Shown here: piece by piece, positions 35,469-47,554 of the stretch
How positions within the stretch are numbered: position 1 is the stretch's first letter
Layout: the number at the start of each line of letters is the position of its first letter
Origin: Promethearchaeota archaeon
GTDB taxonomy: Archaea; Asgardarchaeota; Lokiarchaeia; Sigyniarchaeales; SOKP01
Assembly: GCA_019057795.1 (NCBI GenBank)
Contig: JAHLWS010000070.1
Location: forward strand, 124,001 to 188,000
DNA length: 64,000 nucleotides
Direction: 5' to 3'
The notes under the pieces: model-generated
The model's input: only the letters and a program-made list of their open reading frames with translations
What the model was told of the DNA's origin: nothing
The model's database searches: none
Translations under genes and position numbers: made by a program

Positions 35469-35792
35469 ATGCCATATATTATTGTACAAATTTGGTATCC
35501 TACTGACATAAATACTGAGGTTACCGAAAAATTTTTAGAAGTTGTAAAAGAATTTCCCTTTGATAGATCACTTGGTAAAGAAACGATAACAGTTGCTTCA
35601 AATACTAATAAAAATGGAACAGAAGTTATGAGCGTAATGGAAGTTAAACAAGGGAAATTAGAAGAAGCTTGGGCTTGGGGCCGTAATAGAATGGGGCCTT
35701 TCCAGAGCATTAAAGGATTAGAATATGATATGAGGCTCTGGACAACGCTAGCTGAAGCCTTCGAGGGAAGTGAGTATTCTCTTCCAGAGTAA
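35469..35792 (+). CDS. Small hypothetical protein, paralogue A
   Basis: 107 residues starting MPYIIVQIWYPTDI. A textbook AAGGAGGT Shine-Dalgarno (~35455-35461) precedes the ATG. It aligns with the minus-strand protein at 35995-36324 over its full length: MPY.I....P.D...EV..K, FP.D.SLG, a central TE-V-M/I-SV-V/K-G-LEEA block and a GLEYD/GFEYT segment. A small alpha/beta fold, possibly a dimeric ferredoxin-like barrel, is likely. The family and function are unknown. Confidence 0.75.
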   Translation: MPYIIVQIWYPTDINTEVTEKFLEVVKEFPFDRSLGKETITVASNTNKNGTEVMSVMEVKQGKLEEAWAWGRNRMGPFQSIKGLEYDMRLWTTLAEAFEGSEYSLPE

Positions 35793-35806
35793 GTTAAACA
35801 AAATTA

Positions 35807-35822
35807 TTTCTTTTTTTTTTTT
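35807..35822 (+). terminator. T-run candidate terminator
   Basis: A nearly uninterrupted run of 15 T residues on the plus strand begins 15 bp after the stop of paralogue A and precedes the convergent paralogue B. Oligo-T is the archaeal intrinsic termination signal. Confidence 0.5.
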
Positions 35823-35994
35823 AATTCTATTTATTAAAAAAGTGTTAACTTTATAATCCGGAACACAACCCCCAACCTAATTACTTATCATCTCGCTTCT
35901 TAACTCTCAATTTCCCTAAAGGAAACTAGGAATTTTTTCTTGTAAAATGAAAAAAAAGAAGGTATAATTTGAAATTTGCTAAGTAGTCTTGCGT

Positions 35995-36324
35995 CTATTC
36001 CGGTGGTTTTTGTCCTATCGACGAATAAGCCTCGTCTATATTGGACCAAACCTCTATTGTATATTCAAATCCTTCAATGGAGAGAGCAAAAAAATTTCCT
36101 ATCGCTTGTGAACGGAGATATGCTTCTTCAAGTCTTCCTTTGCTTACTTTCAATACAGATATGGTTTTTACACCCTCTTCAGTTGCTTTAATAGCATTTC
36201 CAGGTATAAGACCTTCTCCTAACGACTCGTCTGGAGGGAATTTTTTATTTGATTCGATACCTTTTTTTACAACTTCAGCTGTTTTGTCGCTCGGCCATTT
36301 CGTGAAACTAATTAAATATGGCAT
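35995..36324 (-). CDS. Small hypothetical protein, paralogue B
   Basis: 109 residues. The open frame begins at GTG 36333, but that GTG is part of a GAGGTG ribosome site. ATG 36324 lies 6 nt after it and gives MPYLISFTKWPSDKT, which aligns with the MPYIIVQIW start of the plus-strand paralogue, so 36324 is chosen. The two genes face each other across about 200 bp. The central block VKTISVLKVSKGRLEEAYLRSQA matches the paralogue's SVMEVKQGKLEEAWAWG. Function unknown. Confidence 0.75.
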   Translation of the reverse strand: MPYLISFTKWPSDKTAEVVKKGIESNKKFPPDESLGEGLIPGNAIKATEEGVKTISVLKVSKGRLEEAYLRSQAIGNFFALSIEGFEYTIEVWSNIDEAYSSIGQKPPE

Positions 36325-36569
36325 ATTTTTCACCTCTATTTTAATTTTTAATTTAAATGTGTTTTTGAGCTGGTTTTTAAATTAGATTTCGATGTGATGA
36401 ATAACTAGTCTAGTAGGTATTTAAATCTTGCACGTTTTTGTCAGAAAATGATAATTATTTGGAATTTTAAAAAATAAATATAAAAAATAAAAATAGGAGT
36501 TATAAACTCCAGAACATACCCCCTCTACAATATAATTAACTCATCTCACCTCTCAATTTCGAAACTAAT

Positions 36570-36594
36570 TATAGTCTAACATTCTACACAAATC
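36570..36594 (-). other. 3' strand of the pre-23S processing stem
   Basis: On the minus strand this trailer carries GATTTGTGT and AGACTATA, which pair with ACACAAGTC (one G-U pair) and TATAGTCT in the leader at 40001-40023. The two paired blocks are separated by a few unpaired bases. Together they close the 23S precursor. Confidence 0.7.
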
Positions 36595-36603
36595 TCACTC
36601 ACT

Positions 36604-39988
<3,385 letters not shown>

Positions 39989-40000
39989 TGCTTGTGAAAA

Positions 40001-40023
40001 GACTTGTGTATTCAGAGACTATA
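40001..40023 (-). other. 5' strand of the pre-23S processing stem
   Basis: Minus strand TATAGTCT and ACACAAGTC pair with AGACTATA and GATTTGTGT in the trailer at 36570-36594 (8 and 9 pairs). Confidence 0.7.
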
Positions 40024-40068
40024 AATATTTGAAAATTGAAATTTAAATTTTATTGAGACGAAAATATT

Positions 40069-40084
40069 CTATATTATATCTATG
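40069..40084 (-). promoter_or_regulatory. Possible TATA region of the 23S transcription unit
   Basis: A purely A/T stretch reading ATAGATATAATATAG on the minus strand lies ~50 bp upstream of the processing stem. It is placed correctly for a TATA box with a short leader, but this is an AT-rich genome and the call rests on position. Confidence 0.3.
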
Positions 40085-40110
40085 GGGAGTATGTTCTTAT
40101 GAGCACGTTT

Positions 40111-40170
40111 TTCGTTTTTTTTCGTTTCAGTTCGTTTTTTTTCGTTTCAGTTCGTTTTTGTTCGTTTCGT
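40111..40170. repeat. Six 10-bp tandem repeats, TTCGTTT plus three variable bases
   Basis: Units at 40111, 40121, 40131, 40141, 40151 and 40161 all begin TTCGTTT and alternate between TTT and CAG endings at first (two exact 20-bp double units at 40121-40160 but for one base). They are in strict 10-bp register and are flanked by an inverted pair, AGCACG (40102-40107) and CGTGCT (40174-40179). They lie just upstream of the 23S leader. Confidence 0.85.
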
Positions 40171-40189
40171 GTTCGTGCTTGGTCCGGAG

Positions 40190-40370
40190 CCCTTAAACAA
40201 CCGAGGAATTGGTCGTTTTAGGCACTCATTTCCTGTAGCATCAGGCATATTGACCGAAGTCACTTCTGATTAACTTCCATGAGGCCGGTACCTGTTATTG
40301 ATGGTATTTCATCGATTTTCGATGAGATAATTTTCTCAGCCAATAACGCGACGATGTTAATAGGGATAAA
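40190..40370. other. GC-richer non-coding stretch with nested hairpins
   Basis: Within the ~740-bp gene-free region (39,989-40,731) this part has more G/C than its surroundings and contains paired elements. GTTATTG (40294-40300) pairs with CAATAAC (40341-40347) around an inner TCATCGA/TCGATGA hairpin (40309-40325), and GAAGT-C-ACTTC lies at 40256-40266. Frames are interrupted by stops on both strands. It may encode a structured RNA or leader. No known RNA (RNase P, SRP, 5S) was recognised. The rest of the gap to 40,731 is plain AT-rich DNA. Confidence 0.4.
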
Positions 40371-40552
40371 TTTAGATCACAAATTAAAAATCCATCGACG
40401 AAATATTAGAGTAATTTCTTGATTAAAAATTTTATGGTCGGGATTGATAAACTTTAAAAGGAAGGAGCGGTCTTTCATTTGACTAATAATAAGATCGTAA
40501 TGGATAAATAAGCAGAAGTTTAATAATTTTTTTAACGATAGTTATATTGGAA

Positions 40553-40580
40553 AAATCATAAATCATAAATCATAAATCAT
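40553..40580. repeat. Four tandem copies of AAATCAT
   Basis: A perfect 7-bp repeat at 40553, 40560, 40567 and 40574 in otherwise AT-rich DNA. It is a simple microsatellite. Confidence 0.9.
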
Positions 40581-40731
40581 AATAAAATAAAATTCAAAAA
40601 TGAATAAAGAAATTAAAAATTCAGTTAAGGGCTCTTTTAAAAGAAATGAGTAATATTAAAGGGGTTGTCTAAAATATATTAAAAATCTGAGTATCTGACT
40701 AATAATAATCAATATTTTTGTTTTATTAATA

Positions 40732-41628
40732 ATGGAAAAAATGGAAAAAATGGAAATAATGGACAAGAAGATTTTGATAGGAACTTCGGGATGGGGGTAT
40801 GATGAGTGGGTAGGGCCATTTTATCCTAAGAGTTTGAAAAAGGAGGATTATCTTTCATATTATTCGGAAATATTTTACACAAACGAAATAAATACTACTT
40901 TTTACAACATTCCTTCGAAATTAGTGGTAACTCGCTGGAGAGACAAGACTCCCTCAGATTTCTTGTTTACGGCGAAGCTTCACAGAAAGATTACTCACGA
41001 ACATAAGTTAGATATTAGTTTATGTTTAAACGATTTGAATTATTTTTTAGAAGCGATGAGTCCTTTATTAGAATCCAAAAAGTTATTAGGGTTTTTAATA
41101 CAGTTACCTCCTTCCTTTAATAAAGAGGAGCATTACGATAATTTAAAAGATTTTATTGAAAATTGGCCGGGTAATCCAGAACAAGAAGGTTATAATTTGA
41201 TTATAGAATTTAGGCACGAATCTTGGATGGATGACGATGTTTTTAAGTATTTAAAAAGAAATTCGCTTACATATTGTGCCGTTATTGAGCCATTATTGCC
41301 TCCTAGAATGGACGTTACAAATCCAAAATTTGCGTATATTAGGTTTCATGGTTATGGGCAAAATATTTGGTTTAATTATTATTTCAAAGAAGAGGAGATT
41401 AAAAAATGGGCAATTTCAATAAGAGATGTAGTTCAAAAAGCCGATAGAGTAGGGATATATTTTAATAATCATTTTTCGGGATATGCTACTAAAAATTCTT
41501 TAATGATGATGCGAGAGTTAAATCTAAATCCCAGAAAAGAACCTAAACAAGTTAGAATATTAGATATAAAGAAAAAATCTGGTACTTATTCAAGAGGACA
41601 AACAGGTTTAGATAAATTTTTAAATTAA
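40732..41628 (+). CDS. DUF72 family protein (YecE-like TIM barrel)
   Basis: 298 residues. The DUF72 pattern is present: ILIGTSGWGYDEWVGPFYP, YSEIFYTNEINTTFYNIPS, FTAKLHRKITH, LLGFLIQLPPSF, IEFRHESW, YIRFHGYG and a final IYFNNHFSGYATKNS. The start is ambiguous because ATG GAA AAA is repeated; ATGs occur at 40732, 40741, 40750 and 40759, and family alignment would favour the last, just before KKILIGTSGW. The family's reaction is unknown. Confidence 0.88.
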   Translation: MEKMEKMEIMDKKILIGTSGWGYDEWVGPFYPKSLKKEDYLSYYSEIFYTNEINTTFYNIPSKLVVTRWRDKTPSDFLFTAKLHRKITHEHKLDISLCLNDLNYFLEAMSPLLESKKLLGFLIQLPPSFNKEEHYDNLKDFIENWPGNPEQEGYNLIIEFRHESWMDDDVFKYLKRNSLTYCAVIEPLLPPRMDVTNPKFAYIRFHGYGQNIWFNYYFKEEEIKKWAISIRDVVQKADRVGIYFNNHFSGYATKNSLMMMRELNLNPRKEPKQVRILDIKKKSGTYSRGQTGLDKFLN

Positions 41629-41689
41629 AACACAAATTTAACTTGTTAGTAAGCATAATAGATTCTGTTGCTAAAAGAGGTTGGTTAAA

Positions 41690-42715
41690 TTGAAAAAATT
41701 GAATCACAACTTATTAAGAATTGGTTTCATTGGTCCAGGAGCTATTGGTAGTTTATTCGGAGGATGTCTTGCTTCTGTTCATACTGATGCTAACCCATTA
41801 GAGATTATTTTTTTTTGTAGAAGGGGTCATGCTAAGGTAATAAATAAGCGTGGAATAAAGATATACAGCGATAAATGTAATAAAACGCTAACTAATATTA
41901 AAGCTTTCGAGAATGCTGAGGATTTTACTGAAATATCTATAAATGACAAGAAATACAAATTAGATTATTTATTTTTAACGACTAAAACATACGACAGCGA
42001 GAGAGCGATGATTCAATATAAAGAATTGATTAATTCGAGTAATTGGTTAATAATTCTACAGAATGGTATAGGTAACGAGGAATTAGTGAAGAAATATTGC
42101 GATGAAAATAAAATTATAAGAATAATTACTTCGCATGGTGCATTACTGAAAGAATATGGTCATGTGTATCATACAGGCGTAGGATTTACAAATATGGGGT
42201 TTGTCTATTTAAAACCCCCAGAACAAAATCATAGTCGTAATAAGAGCGGTTATATAAAATTAAACATGTTAAAAAATCGTCTAGACGCGGGAGGTTTAGA
42301 AACTGAAATTGTTGACGATATTATTAAGCACACTTGGGAAAAGGCATTTGTAAACATTGGAATTAACGCGTTAGGGGCGTTAACTCGTTTAAATAATGGA
42401 AATCTTTTAGAGAATGAAAAAATGAAACAATTAATGAGTGCCGCGGTTAAAGAGGCGTTAGAAGTAGCTAAGTTAAAATGCATCGAACTTTCAGATAGGG
42501 ATTATGTTAGGTTAATGTATTCTGTTGCCGAAAAAACATGTAATAACAAAAATTCAATGCTACAAGACATATTAAAAGGAAATCTTACAGAAATTGACTT
42601 TCTTAATGGTAGAATTGTAAGTTTAGCAAAAGAAGTAGGAATAAAAGTCCCGATAAATGAAATGCTCACTTTTTTAATAAAAGGATTAGAGGAATCTTTT
42701 AGACAAGAAAATTAG
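41690..42715 (+). CDS. panE: 2-dehydropantoate 2-reductase (ketopantoate reductase)
   Basis: About 341 residues. TTG 41690 is preferred because AAAAGAGG ends 9 nt before it; the alternative TTG 41681 would touch that site. The NADP-binding fingerprint is IGFIGPGAIGSLFGG, followed by RRGHAKVIN, LTTKTYD and an NGIGNEE loop. The C-terminal domain contains the catalytic Lys in HTWEKAFVNIGINALGALT. It reduces ketopantoate made by PanB to pantoate. Its stop overlaps the convergent rimI-like gene by four bases. Confidence 0.92.
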   Translation: MKKLNHNLLRIGFIGPGAIGSLFGGCLASVHTDANPLEIIFFCRRGHAKVINKRGIKIYSDKCNKTLTNIKAFENAEDFTEISINDKKYKLDYLFLTTKTYDSERAMIQYKELINSSNWLIILQNGIGNEELVKKYCDENKIIRIITSHGALLKEYGHVYHTGVGFTNMGFVYLKPPEQNHSRNKSGYIKLNMLKNRLDAGGLETEIVDDIIKHTWEKAFVNIGINALGALTRLNNGNLLENEKMKQLMSAAVKEALEVAKLKCIELSDRDYVRLMYSVAEKTCNNKNSMLQDILKGNLTEIDFLNGRIVSLAKEVGIKVPINEMLTFLIKGLEESFRQEN

Positions 42716-43236
42716 GCTTTTAGGGTCATATAGTAGGCATTCTCCCCATCTCGATAATATTTCTCTTTTATGTTATGGGCGATAAAATTAAATTTTTTGT
42801 ATAAATTAATAGCAATATAATTACTCACTCTTACTTCTAGGACAAACTTGTCTACTTTATATTTGTTTAATTTTTTCATAGAGTTTGATAACAAAATTGC
42901 TGCTATACCTGACCTCCTATAGCTCGTTAAAACTGCTATTGAGACCAAATGTCCTTTATTCATCAATTTCAAACTATTTATCGCGGGAGCTCGTTCAACC
43001 CTCCACATTATATATCCAATAATTTTTCCATTGCTATTACAAGCAACTTGAAAGGATTCTGGATAATTATCTAATATGCTTTTGTAAAAAAAATAAGGAT
43101 AATCTTCGGGTAATTCTTTTTCGTTTACTTCGATAACGCCTTCTAAGTCTTCTAAGGAGCAATTTCTTACAACGATTGGTTTTTTATCATTGAAAATATT
43201 GAAGTAATTAGTCCGCGTATCTTTTTCTGTACCCAT
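42712..43236 (-). CDS. rimI: RimI-like GNAT N-acetyltransferase
   Basis: 174 residues of GNAT fold: VRNCSLEDLEGVIEVNEKELPEDYPYFFY, GYIMWRVE, then GHLVSIAVLTSYRRSGIAAILL with the acetyl-CoA RRxGxA motif, LEVRVSN and NLYKKFNF. This matches archaeal RimI/Ard1-type N-terminal protein acetyltransferases. Its stop overlaps panE on the opposite strand. Confidence 0.88.
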   Translation of the reverse strand: MGTEKDTRTNYFNIFNDKKPIVVRNCSLEDLEGVIEVNEKELPEDYPYFFYKSILDNYPESFQVACNSNGKIIGYIMWRVERAPAINSLKLMNKGHLVSIAVLTSYRRSGIAAILLSNSMKKLNKYKVDKFVLEVRVSNYIAINLYKKFNFIAHNIKEKYYRDGENAYYMTLKA

Positions 43237-43341
43237 AGTTGTATGAGCTCAAATTATAGTTCTTGATATTTAAAATTATAGCTATATAAAATATTATTTT
43301 AGAACTTTTTAAGTTTTTTTAAATAATAAAAAGGTTTAAAT

Positions 43342-44139
43342 TCAATTTTTTACAATTTTGAAAGCAACTTTTTTTTGTCTTTTAACATATCGAATTATAG
43401 TTTCTAAAGATAAAAGAATGTTTTTTCTGTTATTAAAATTATCAATAATGCTTTGCAATTCTTTCTTATCAATTTGTTTTAATTTTTTAGCGATCTCAAT
43501 CATTACAGGTAATGTTCTGACAATATTATCTACAATCGTAATATCTGCCCATATTGAAGTTCTACTAATTGGATTTAAATCAACTGCGATTACTTTTTTT
43601 CCGATCCTTTTTAATGCTTCTGTTCGGTCTCCATCTTCTAAAGGGACAATAATTACATCAGAATTTTGAATTGATTCTACCAACCTTCTATTACTATCCA
43701 ATCCTTCAATTTCGACTATTTTTTCATCATTAATACCTCGAATATCAATAGCTCCTGCCTTTTCTAATACATTCTTAATAGCCTTGATTCGTCCTGTTTT
43801 CCTATAAAATAAATTTATTTCGAGTGGAGCATTTATCACATTCGAAAGTTTAACGAGTTCATGAGGTACTAGTGCCGCAACATTGCCATTAACGCTAATC
43901 ACTGGCTTTTTAGCAAGCAGAAGCATTGCTACTGCAGCTTTAATGGCTCTCTTAGCAGCTTCATTTGTTTTTTCACCTAAAATGTAATCAAAACATTCAC
44001 CTCTCCCATGAGCTATTAAACCTGCCTCAGCTACAACTAGTTTTTTCATCCCTTCTATAATTCTATGACGATATTTTAAGCTCTCATACCGGGGATGAGT
44101 TTTAGGAACATCAGAATTATTATTTTTATTGGTAACCAT
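43342..44139 (-). CDS. 4-phosphopantoate--beta-alanine ligase (archaeal phosphopantothenate synthetase)
   Basis: 265 residues matching the archaeal PPS family: HPRYESLKYRHRIIEGMKKLVVAEAGLIAHGRGECFDYILGEKTNEAAKRAIKAAVAMLLLAKKPVISVNGN, RKTGRIKAI, and VPLEDGDRTEALKRIGKKVIAVDLNPISRTSIWADITIVDNI. The enzyme joins phosphopantoate and beta-alanine using ATP, replacing the bacterial PanC route. Pantoate kinase is not in the window. The gene is upstream of rimI on the same strand. Confidence 0.92.
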   Translation of the reverse strand: MVTNKNNNSDVPKTHPRYESLKYRHRIIEGMKKLVVAEAGLIAHGRGECFDYILGEKTNEAAKRAIKAAVAMLLLAKKPVISVNGNVAALVPHELVKLSNVINAPLEINLFYRKTGRIKAIKNVLEKAGAIDIRGINDEKIVEIEGLDSNRRLVESIQNSDVIIVPLEDGDRTEALKRIGKKVIAVDLNPISRTSIWADITIVDNIVRTLPVMIEIAKKLKQIDKKELQSIIDNFNNRKNILLSLETIIRYVKRQKKVAFKIVKN

Positions 44140-44233
44140 AAAACAACAATTATTATTACATAGGCCTTTATATAGGTTGAAATGGAAGAAAAATTATTAA
44201 TCTTTTGTTAATTTTATCTCATTGTTGTTGATT

Positions 44234-45508
44234 ATGGCTCCAGTAGAACATAAAAAAAGCGAGGATTTAAAAGTTTACAAGATAAAAAAGCTTTTAGACA
44301 AGCTTAAATCTAAAAAAGGTTTTCATACAGAGCTGATATCTTTATATATACCTCATGATCGAAAACTTTCGGATGTTACCAATTATTTAAAGAACGAAGT
44401 AAGCGAAAGCCAAAACATTAAATCAAAATTAACTCGTAAAAATGTATTAGATGGAATTTCAACACTTATAGGGATGTTGAAGAATTATAAAGAAGTTCCA
44501 GGGAATGGATTAGTTATGTTTGCTGGAGCAATCCCTCAAAACAATACTCCTGGTACAGAAAAAATGGAAAGATATATCGTAGATCCCCCAGAAAAGGCAA
44601 AAACATTTAGATACCACTGTGCGAGCGAATTTTTACTATGGCCATTAGAGGACATGCTCAAATCAAAGGAAACTTATGGATTGCTTGTTATCGGCCGAAA
44701 GGAATCAGCAGTTGGGTATATCACGGGAAATCATGTAGAAATTGTGAGAGAATTTACCTCTGGGATTCATGGAAAGCATAAAGCTGGTGGTCAATCGCAG
44801 AAAAGATTTGAAAGATTGATTGAAGAGGGAGAAAAGAGGTTTTATAGAAGAATATCTGAAGAAGTTAACGAATTATTTTTAAAAATAGAGGATTTACAAG
44901 GAATTTTTATTGGAGGGCCTGGTCCTTCTAAAGAAAAGTTTGTAAACGATGAAAGTTTAGATTATCGATTACGAGATAAAATTTTAGACGTTGTAGACCT
45001 TGGTTATGGGGGAACTGAGGGAATTCGCGCTTTGATTGAAAAGATTAAAAAAAAAATATCAAACGTAAAATTCATTCGGGAAAAAGAAGTTGTCCAAGGA
45101 TTTTTAAAGGAGGTATCAAATGAATCGGGTTTAGCTGCTTACGGTCTTAAAGAAGTAGAAAAAGCTTTAACTATGGGTGCTGTGAAAAAATTAATTCTTT
45201 CTGAAAAATTAGATATTTATCAATTAAAAATTGAATGTTCGAATTGTGGCCATAAAGAATCTCGTATTGCAAGGGAGTTAGAATTGAACAAAGTAGAATT
45301 ATCCATCCAAGAAGAAAGTTGTCCAAAATGTAGTTCAAGCACATACAACCTTGTAAACACGGTATCTATAATTGAAGAGCTGGGTTCCATAGCAGAAACT
45401 ATGAACACTGATGTGGTACTTATTTCTCCAGAAACAGAAGAGGGAGAAATGTTATATAGTACTTTCGGAGGAATTGTTGCAATTCTTCGTTTCAAACTTA
45501 CTTATTAG
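44234..45508 (+). CDS. prf1: Peptide chain release factor aRF1
   Basis: About 424 residues from ATG 44234 (MAPVEHKK); the open frame includes four codons upstream from a TTG. The codon-recognition motif NIKS appears in SQNIKSKLTRKNV, the GGQ motif in HKAGGQSQKRF, and a C-terminal domain contains zinc-like pairs CSNCGHKES and CPKCSS. Length and domains are those of archaeal/eukaryotic class I release factors. It lies 83 bp and divergently from the PPS gene. Confidence 0.95.
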   Translation: MAPVEHKKSEDLKVYKIKKLLDKLKSKKGFHTELISLYIPHDRKLSDVTNYLKNEVSESQNIKSKLTRKNVLDGISTLIGMLKNYKEVPGNGLVMFAGAIPQNNTPGTEKMERYIVDPPEKAKTFRYHCASEFLLWPLEDMLKSKETYGLLVIGRKESAVGYITGNHVEIVREFTSGIHGKHKAGGQSQKRFERLIEEGEKRFYRRISEEVNELFLKIEDLQGIFIGGPGPSKEKFVNDESLDYRLRDKILDVVDLGYGGTEGIRALIEKIKKKISNVKFIREKEVVQGFLKEVSNESGLAAYGLKEVEKALTMGAVKKLILSEKLDIYQLKIECSNCGHKESRIARELELNKVELSIQEESCPKCSSSTYNLVNTVSIIEELGSIAETMNTDVVLISPETEEGEMLYSTFGGIVAILRFKLTY

Positions 45509-45553
45509 TATAAAACCCATAACTCTTAATTCAAAAAAAAAGGGTTGATTAGT

Positions 45554-46537
45554 ATGGAATTAAAAGAAATGTTATTAAATTTAAAAATAATCATGTTTGG
45601 TGGTAAAGGAGGCGTAGGTAAAACAACTTGTGCCTCAAGTTCAGCAATCTGGGCAGCAGAGCATGGTAGAAATACCTTAATTATTAGTACAGATCCTGCA
45701 CATTCACTAGGAGATAGTTTAGGAATCAATCTTCCTCCAGGTGAGCCGACACCTATACCCGGAATAAATAATTTGACTGCCTTAGAAATCGATCCAAAAA
45801 AAAACTTGGCAGAATATAAAGGTTTAACGAGTGTAAATCCCATGGAAGGGATGAAAATGCCTGGTTTAATGGAAGGTATTCCAATGATGGAGGATTTGCA
45901 AGATTTGACTTCGATGAATCCACCAGGTATCGATGAAGCTTTCGCATTATTAAAAGTATTAGAAATTATAGAGACAGAACATGACTATGATTTAGTTATA
46001 TTTGATACAGCCCCAACAGGACATACTCTTAGGTTTTTAAGCCTTCCAGAAACGCTATCGGGGTGGATAGGTAAACTACTGAAAATGAGATTAAAACTTG
46101 GAAGCATAATGGGTCTAATGAAAAGTTTATTTTCTAGTAATGAAAAAGAAAAAGATAACTCTTTAGAAGTTTTAGAAAGATTAAAAAACTCTATCATTAA
46201 TGCGCGAGAGGATCTCACAAATCCTCTGAAAAATTCTTTTGTTGTTGTGATGATACCGGAAGAGATGGCTATTTCAGAAACAGGTCGCCTTTTAAACGAA
46301 TTATATAAATATAAAATTCCTGTTTCAAACATTATAATCAACCAGTTATATCAAGCTGAAGAAGAATTATGTGATTTTTGCAAAGCTCGACGAAACATGC
46401 AACACCGTAATTTATTAAACATTTATAAAATTTTTAAAGAAAAATTGGGAAAGAATTTGATTGAAGTTCCTCTTTTTAGAGAAGAAATTAGAGAATATAA
46501 CAGATTAAAGGAATTTAGCGAATATCTTATCAAATAA
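45554..46537 (+). CDS. Get3/ArsA-family ATPase
   Basis: 327 residues from ATG 45554. The deviant Walker A FGGKGGVGKTT, switch I STDPAHSLGD and FDTAPTGHTLR define the family. CDFCKARR near the C-terminus is the CxxC pair used by Get3 dimers to bind zinc, which separates Get3 from single arsenite pumps. A Met-rich segment (~95-130: MEGMKMPGLMEGIPMMED...) sits where Get3 forms its client groove. Get3 delivers tail-anchored proteins to membranes in eukaryotes; the same role in Asgard archaea is plausible. Confidence 0.9.
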   Translation: MELKEMLLNLKIIMFGGKGGVGKTTCASSSAIWAAEHGRNTLIISTDPAHSLGDSLGINLPPGEPTPIPGINNLTALEIDPKKNLAEYKGLTSVNPMEGMKMPGLMEGIPMMEDLQDLTSMNPPGIDEAFALLKVLEIIETEHDYDLVIFDTAPTGHTLRFLSLPETLSGWIGKLLKMRLKLGSIMGLMKSLFSSNEKEKDNSLEVLERLKNSIINAREDLTNPLKNSFVVVMIPEEMAISETGRLLNELYKYKIPVSNIIINQLYQAEEELCDFCKARRNMQHRNLLNIYKIFKEKLGKNLIEVPLFREEIREYNRLKEFSEYLIK

Positions 46538-46539
46538 AT

Positions 46540-47499
46540 TTATCTATTAAATTCTTTTAAATATTTGCAATATAAACATAGATTTGTATTTCCACATGGA
46601 TATCCACACTCTTCACAAGAATTATATTGTTTTGCTTTATAATGGTTATAAAATATTTCAGACGTTTCTAAAAAACCATTGAGTAAATTGAATTCTATTT
46701 CTGGGCTAAATTTTTTACATTCTAAAATAAAATCTAAAACTCTTTTCCTTAGAATTGGATCTTTTTCTCTGTAGGGGCAATGCGAGGGATAATAGTCAAA
46801 TTTTTTCAAGTTTGAATAAAGAAAGATTTCTTCTTCAGGAATTCTCATCAAAGGAGTAATTTTTCTTATGAAATACTTGCTAATTTCTTTACTCTCCCTT
46901 TTAAAGAGATATTGATTAGAGATTGTTCGAAATCTCTTAAATAAAATGTTCATAAGGTATGTTTCTGCGATATCTGTTAGGTTATGCCCCATTGCGAGAA
47001 CATCAGCGCCTAATTCTTTTGCTATTGCATTTAACAATCTTCTCCTAAATGTTGCACAATAATTGCAGGCATATTTATAATCTATAGATTTACTTTTTAA
47101 TTCTATAATCTCATCTAAAGTCTTTCCTGTTTTTTCTTTAAATGAAACAATCTTATGCTCAATTCCATATTTTTTACAAAATCTATTCGCATTCTTTATA
47201 CTTTCGCTCCTATAATCTTTGATACCCTCATCAACGGTTATAGCGATAATAGGTTGAGAGTGAAAATTATTTTCTTGAATTTTTTTAAGATTATACAGTA
47301 ATGCTATAGAATCCTTTCCGCCAGAAAGTCCCACAACAATTTTATCTCGAGGTTTTAGCATTTTGTATTTGGATATTGTCTTATAAATGTTTTTCTCTAT
47401 TCTTTTTGTGAAGCATTCAGTACAAATTAGTTCACCAGAATATTTTCTGTGGATTACTAATGCATTTTTATTACAATAATCACATGTACTTATTTTCAT
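46540..47499 (-). CDS. Ncs6/TtuA-type tRNA 2-thiolation protein
   Basis: About 319 residues from ATG 47499, preceded by AAGGTG; the frame is open to 47541. The N-terminal zinc site is CDYCNKNALVIHRKYSGELICTEC, then the PP-loop VVGLSGGKDSIALL. The catalytic cysteine pair CNYC lies in YACNYCATFRRRLLN, and the C-terminal zinc ribbon is CEECGYPCGNTNLCLYC. Proteins of this layout thiolate U34 (Ncs6) or U54 (TtuA) of tRNA; the two cannot be separated by eye. It converges with the Get3 gene with only two bases between stops. Confidence 0.9.
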   Translation of the reverse strand: MKISTCDYCNKNALVIHRKYSGELICTECFTKRIEKNIYKTISKYKMLKPRDKIVVGLSGGKDSIALLYNLKKIQENNFHSQPIIAITVDEGIKDYRSESIKNANRFCKKYGIEHKIVSFKEKTGKTLDEIIELKSKSIDYKYACNYCATFRRRLLNAIAKELGADVLAMGHNLTDIAETYLMNILFKRFRTISNQYLFKRESKEISKYFIRKITPLMRIPEEEIFLYSNLKKFDYYPSHCPYREKDPILRKRVLDFILECKKFSPEIEFNLLNGFLETSEIFYNHYKAKQYNSCEECGYPCGNTNLCLYCKYLKEFNR

Positions 47500-47554
47500 A
47501 AGCACCTTATAACTATTTTCATGATTGCTTATGAAGATCACATCAACTAATTAA

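Noticed and set aside
40111..40170. CRISPR-like array
   Set aside because: The repeats are 10 bp and directly adjacent, with no unique spacers and no cas genes in the window.
40081..40380. RNase P, SRP or 5S RNA upstream of 23S
   Set aside because: None of their conserved core sequences was found on either strand.
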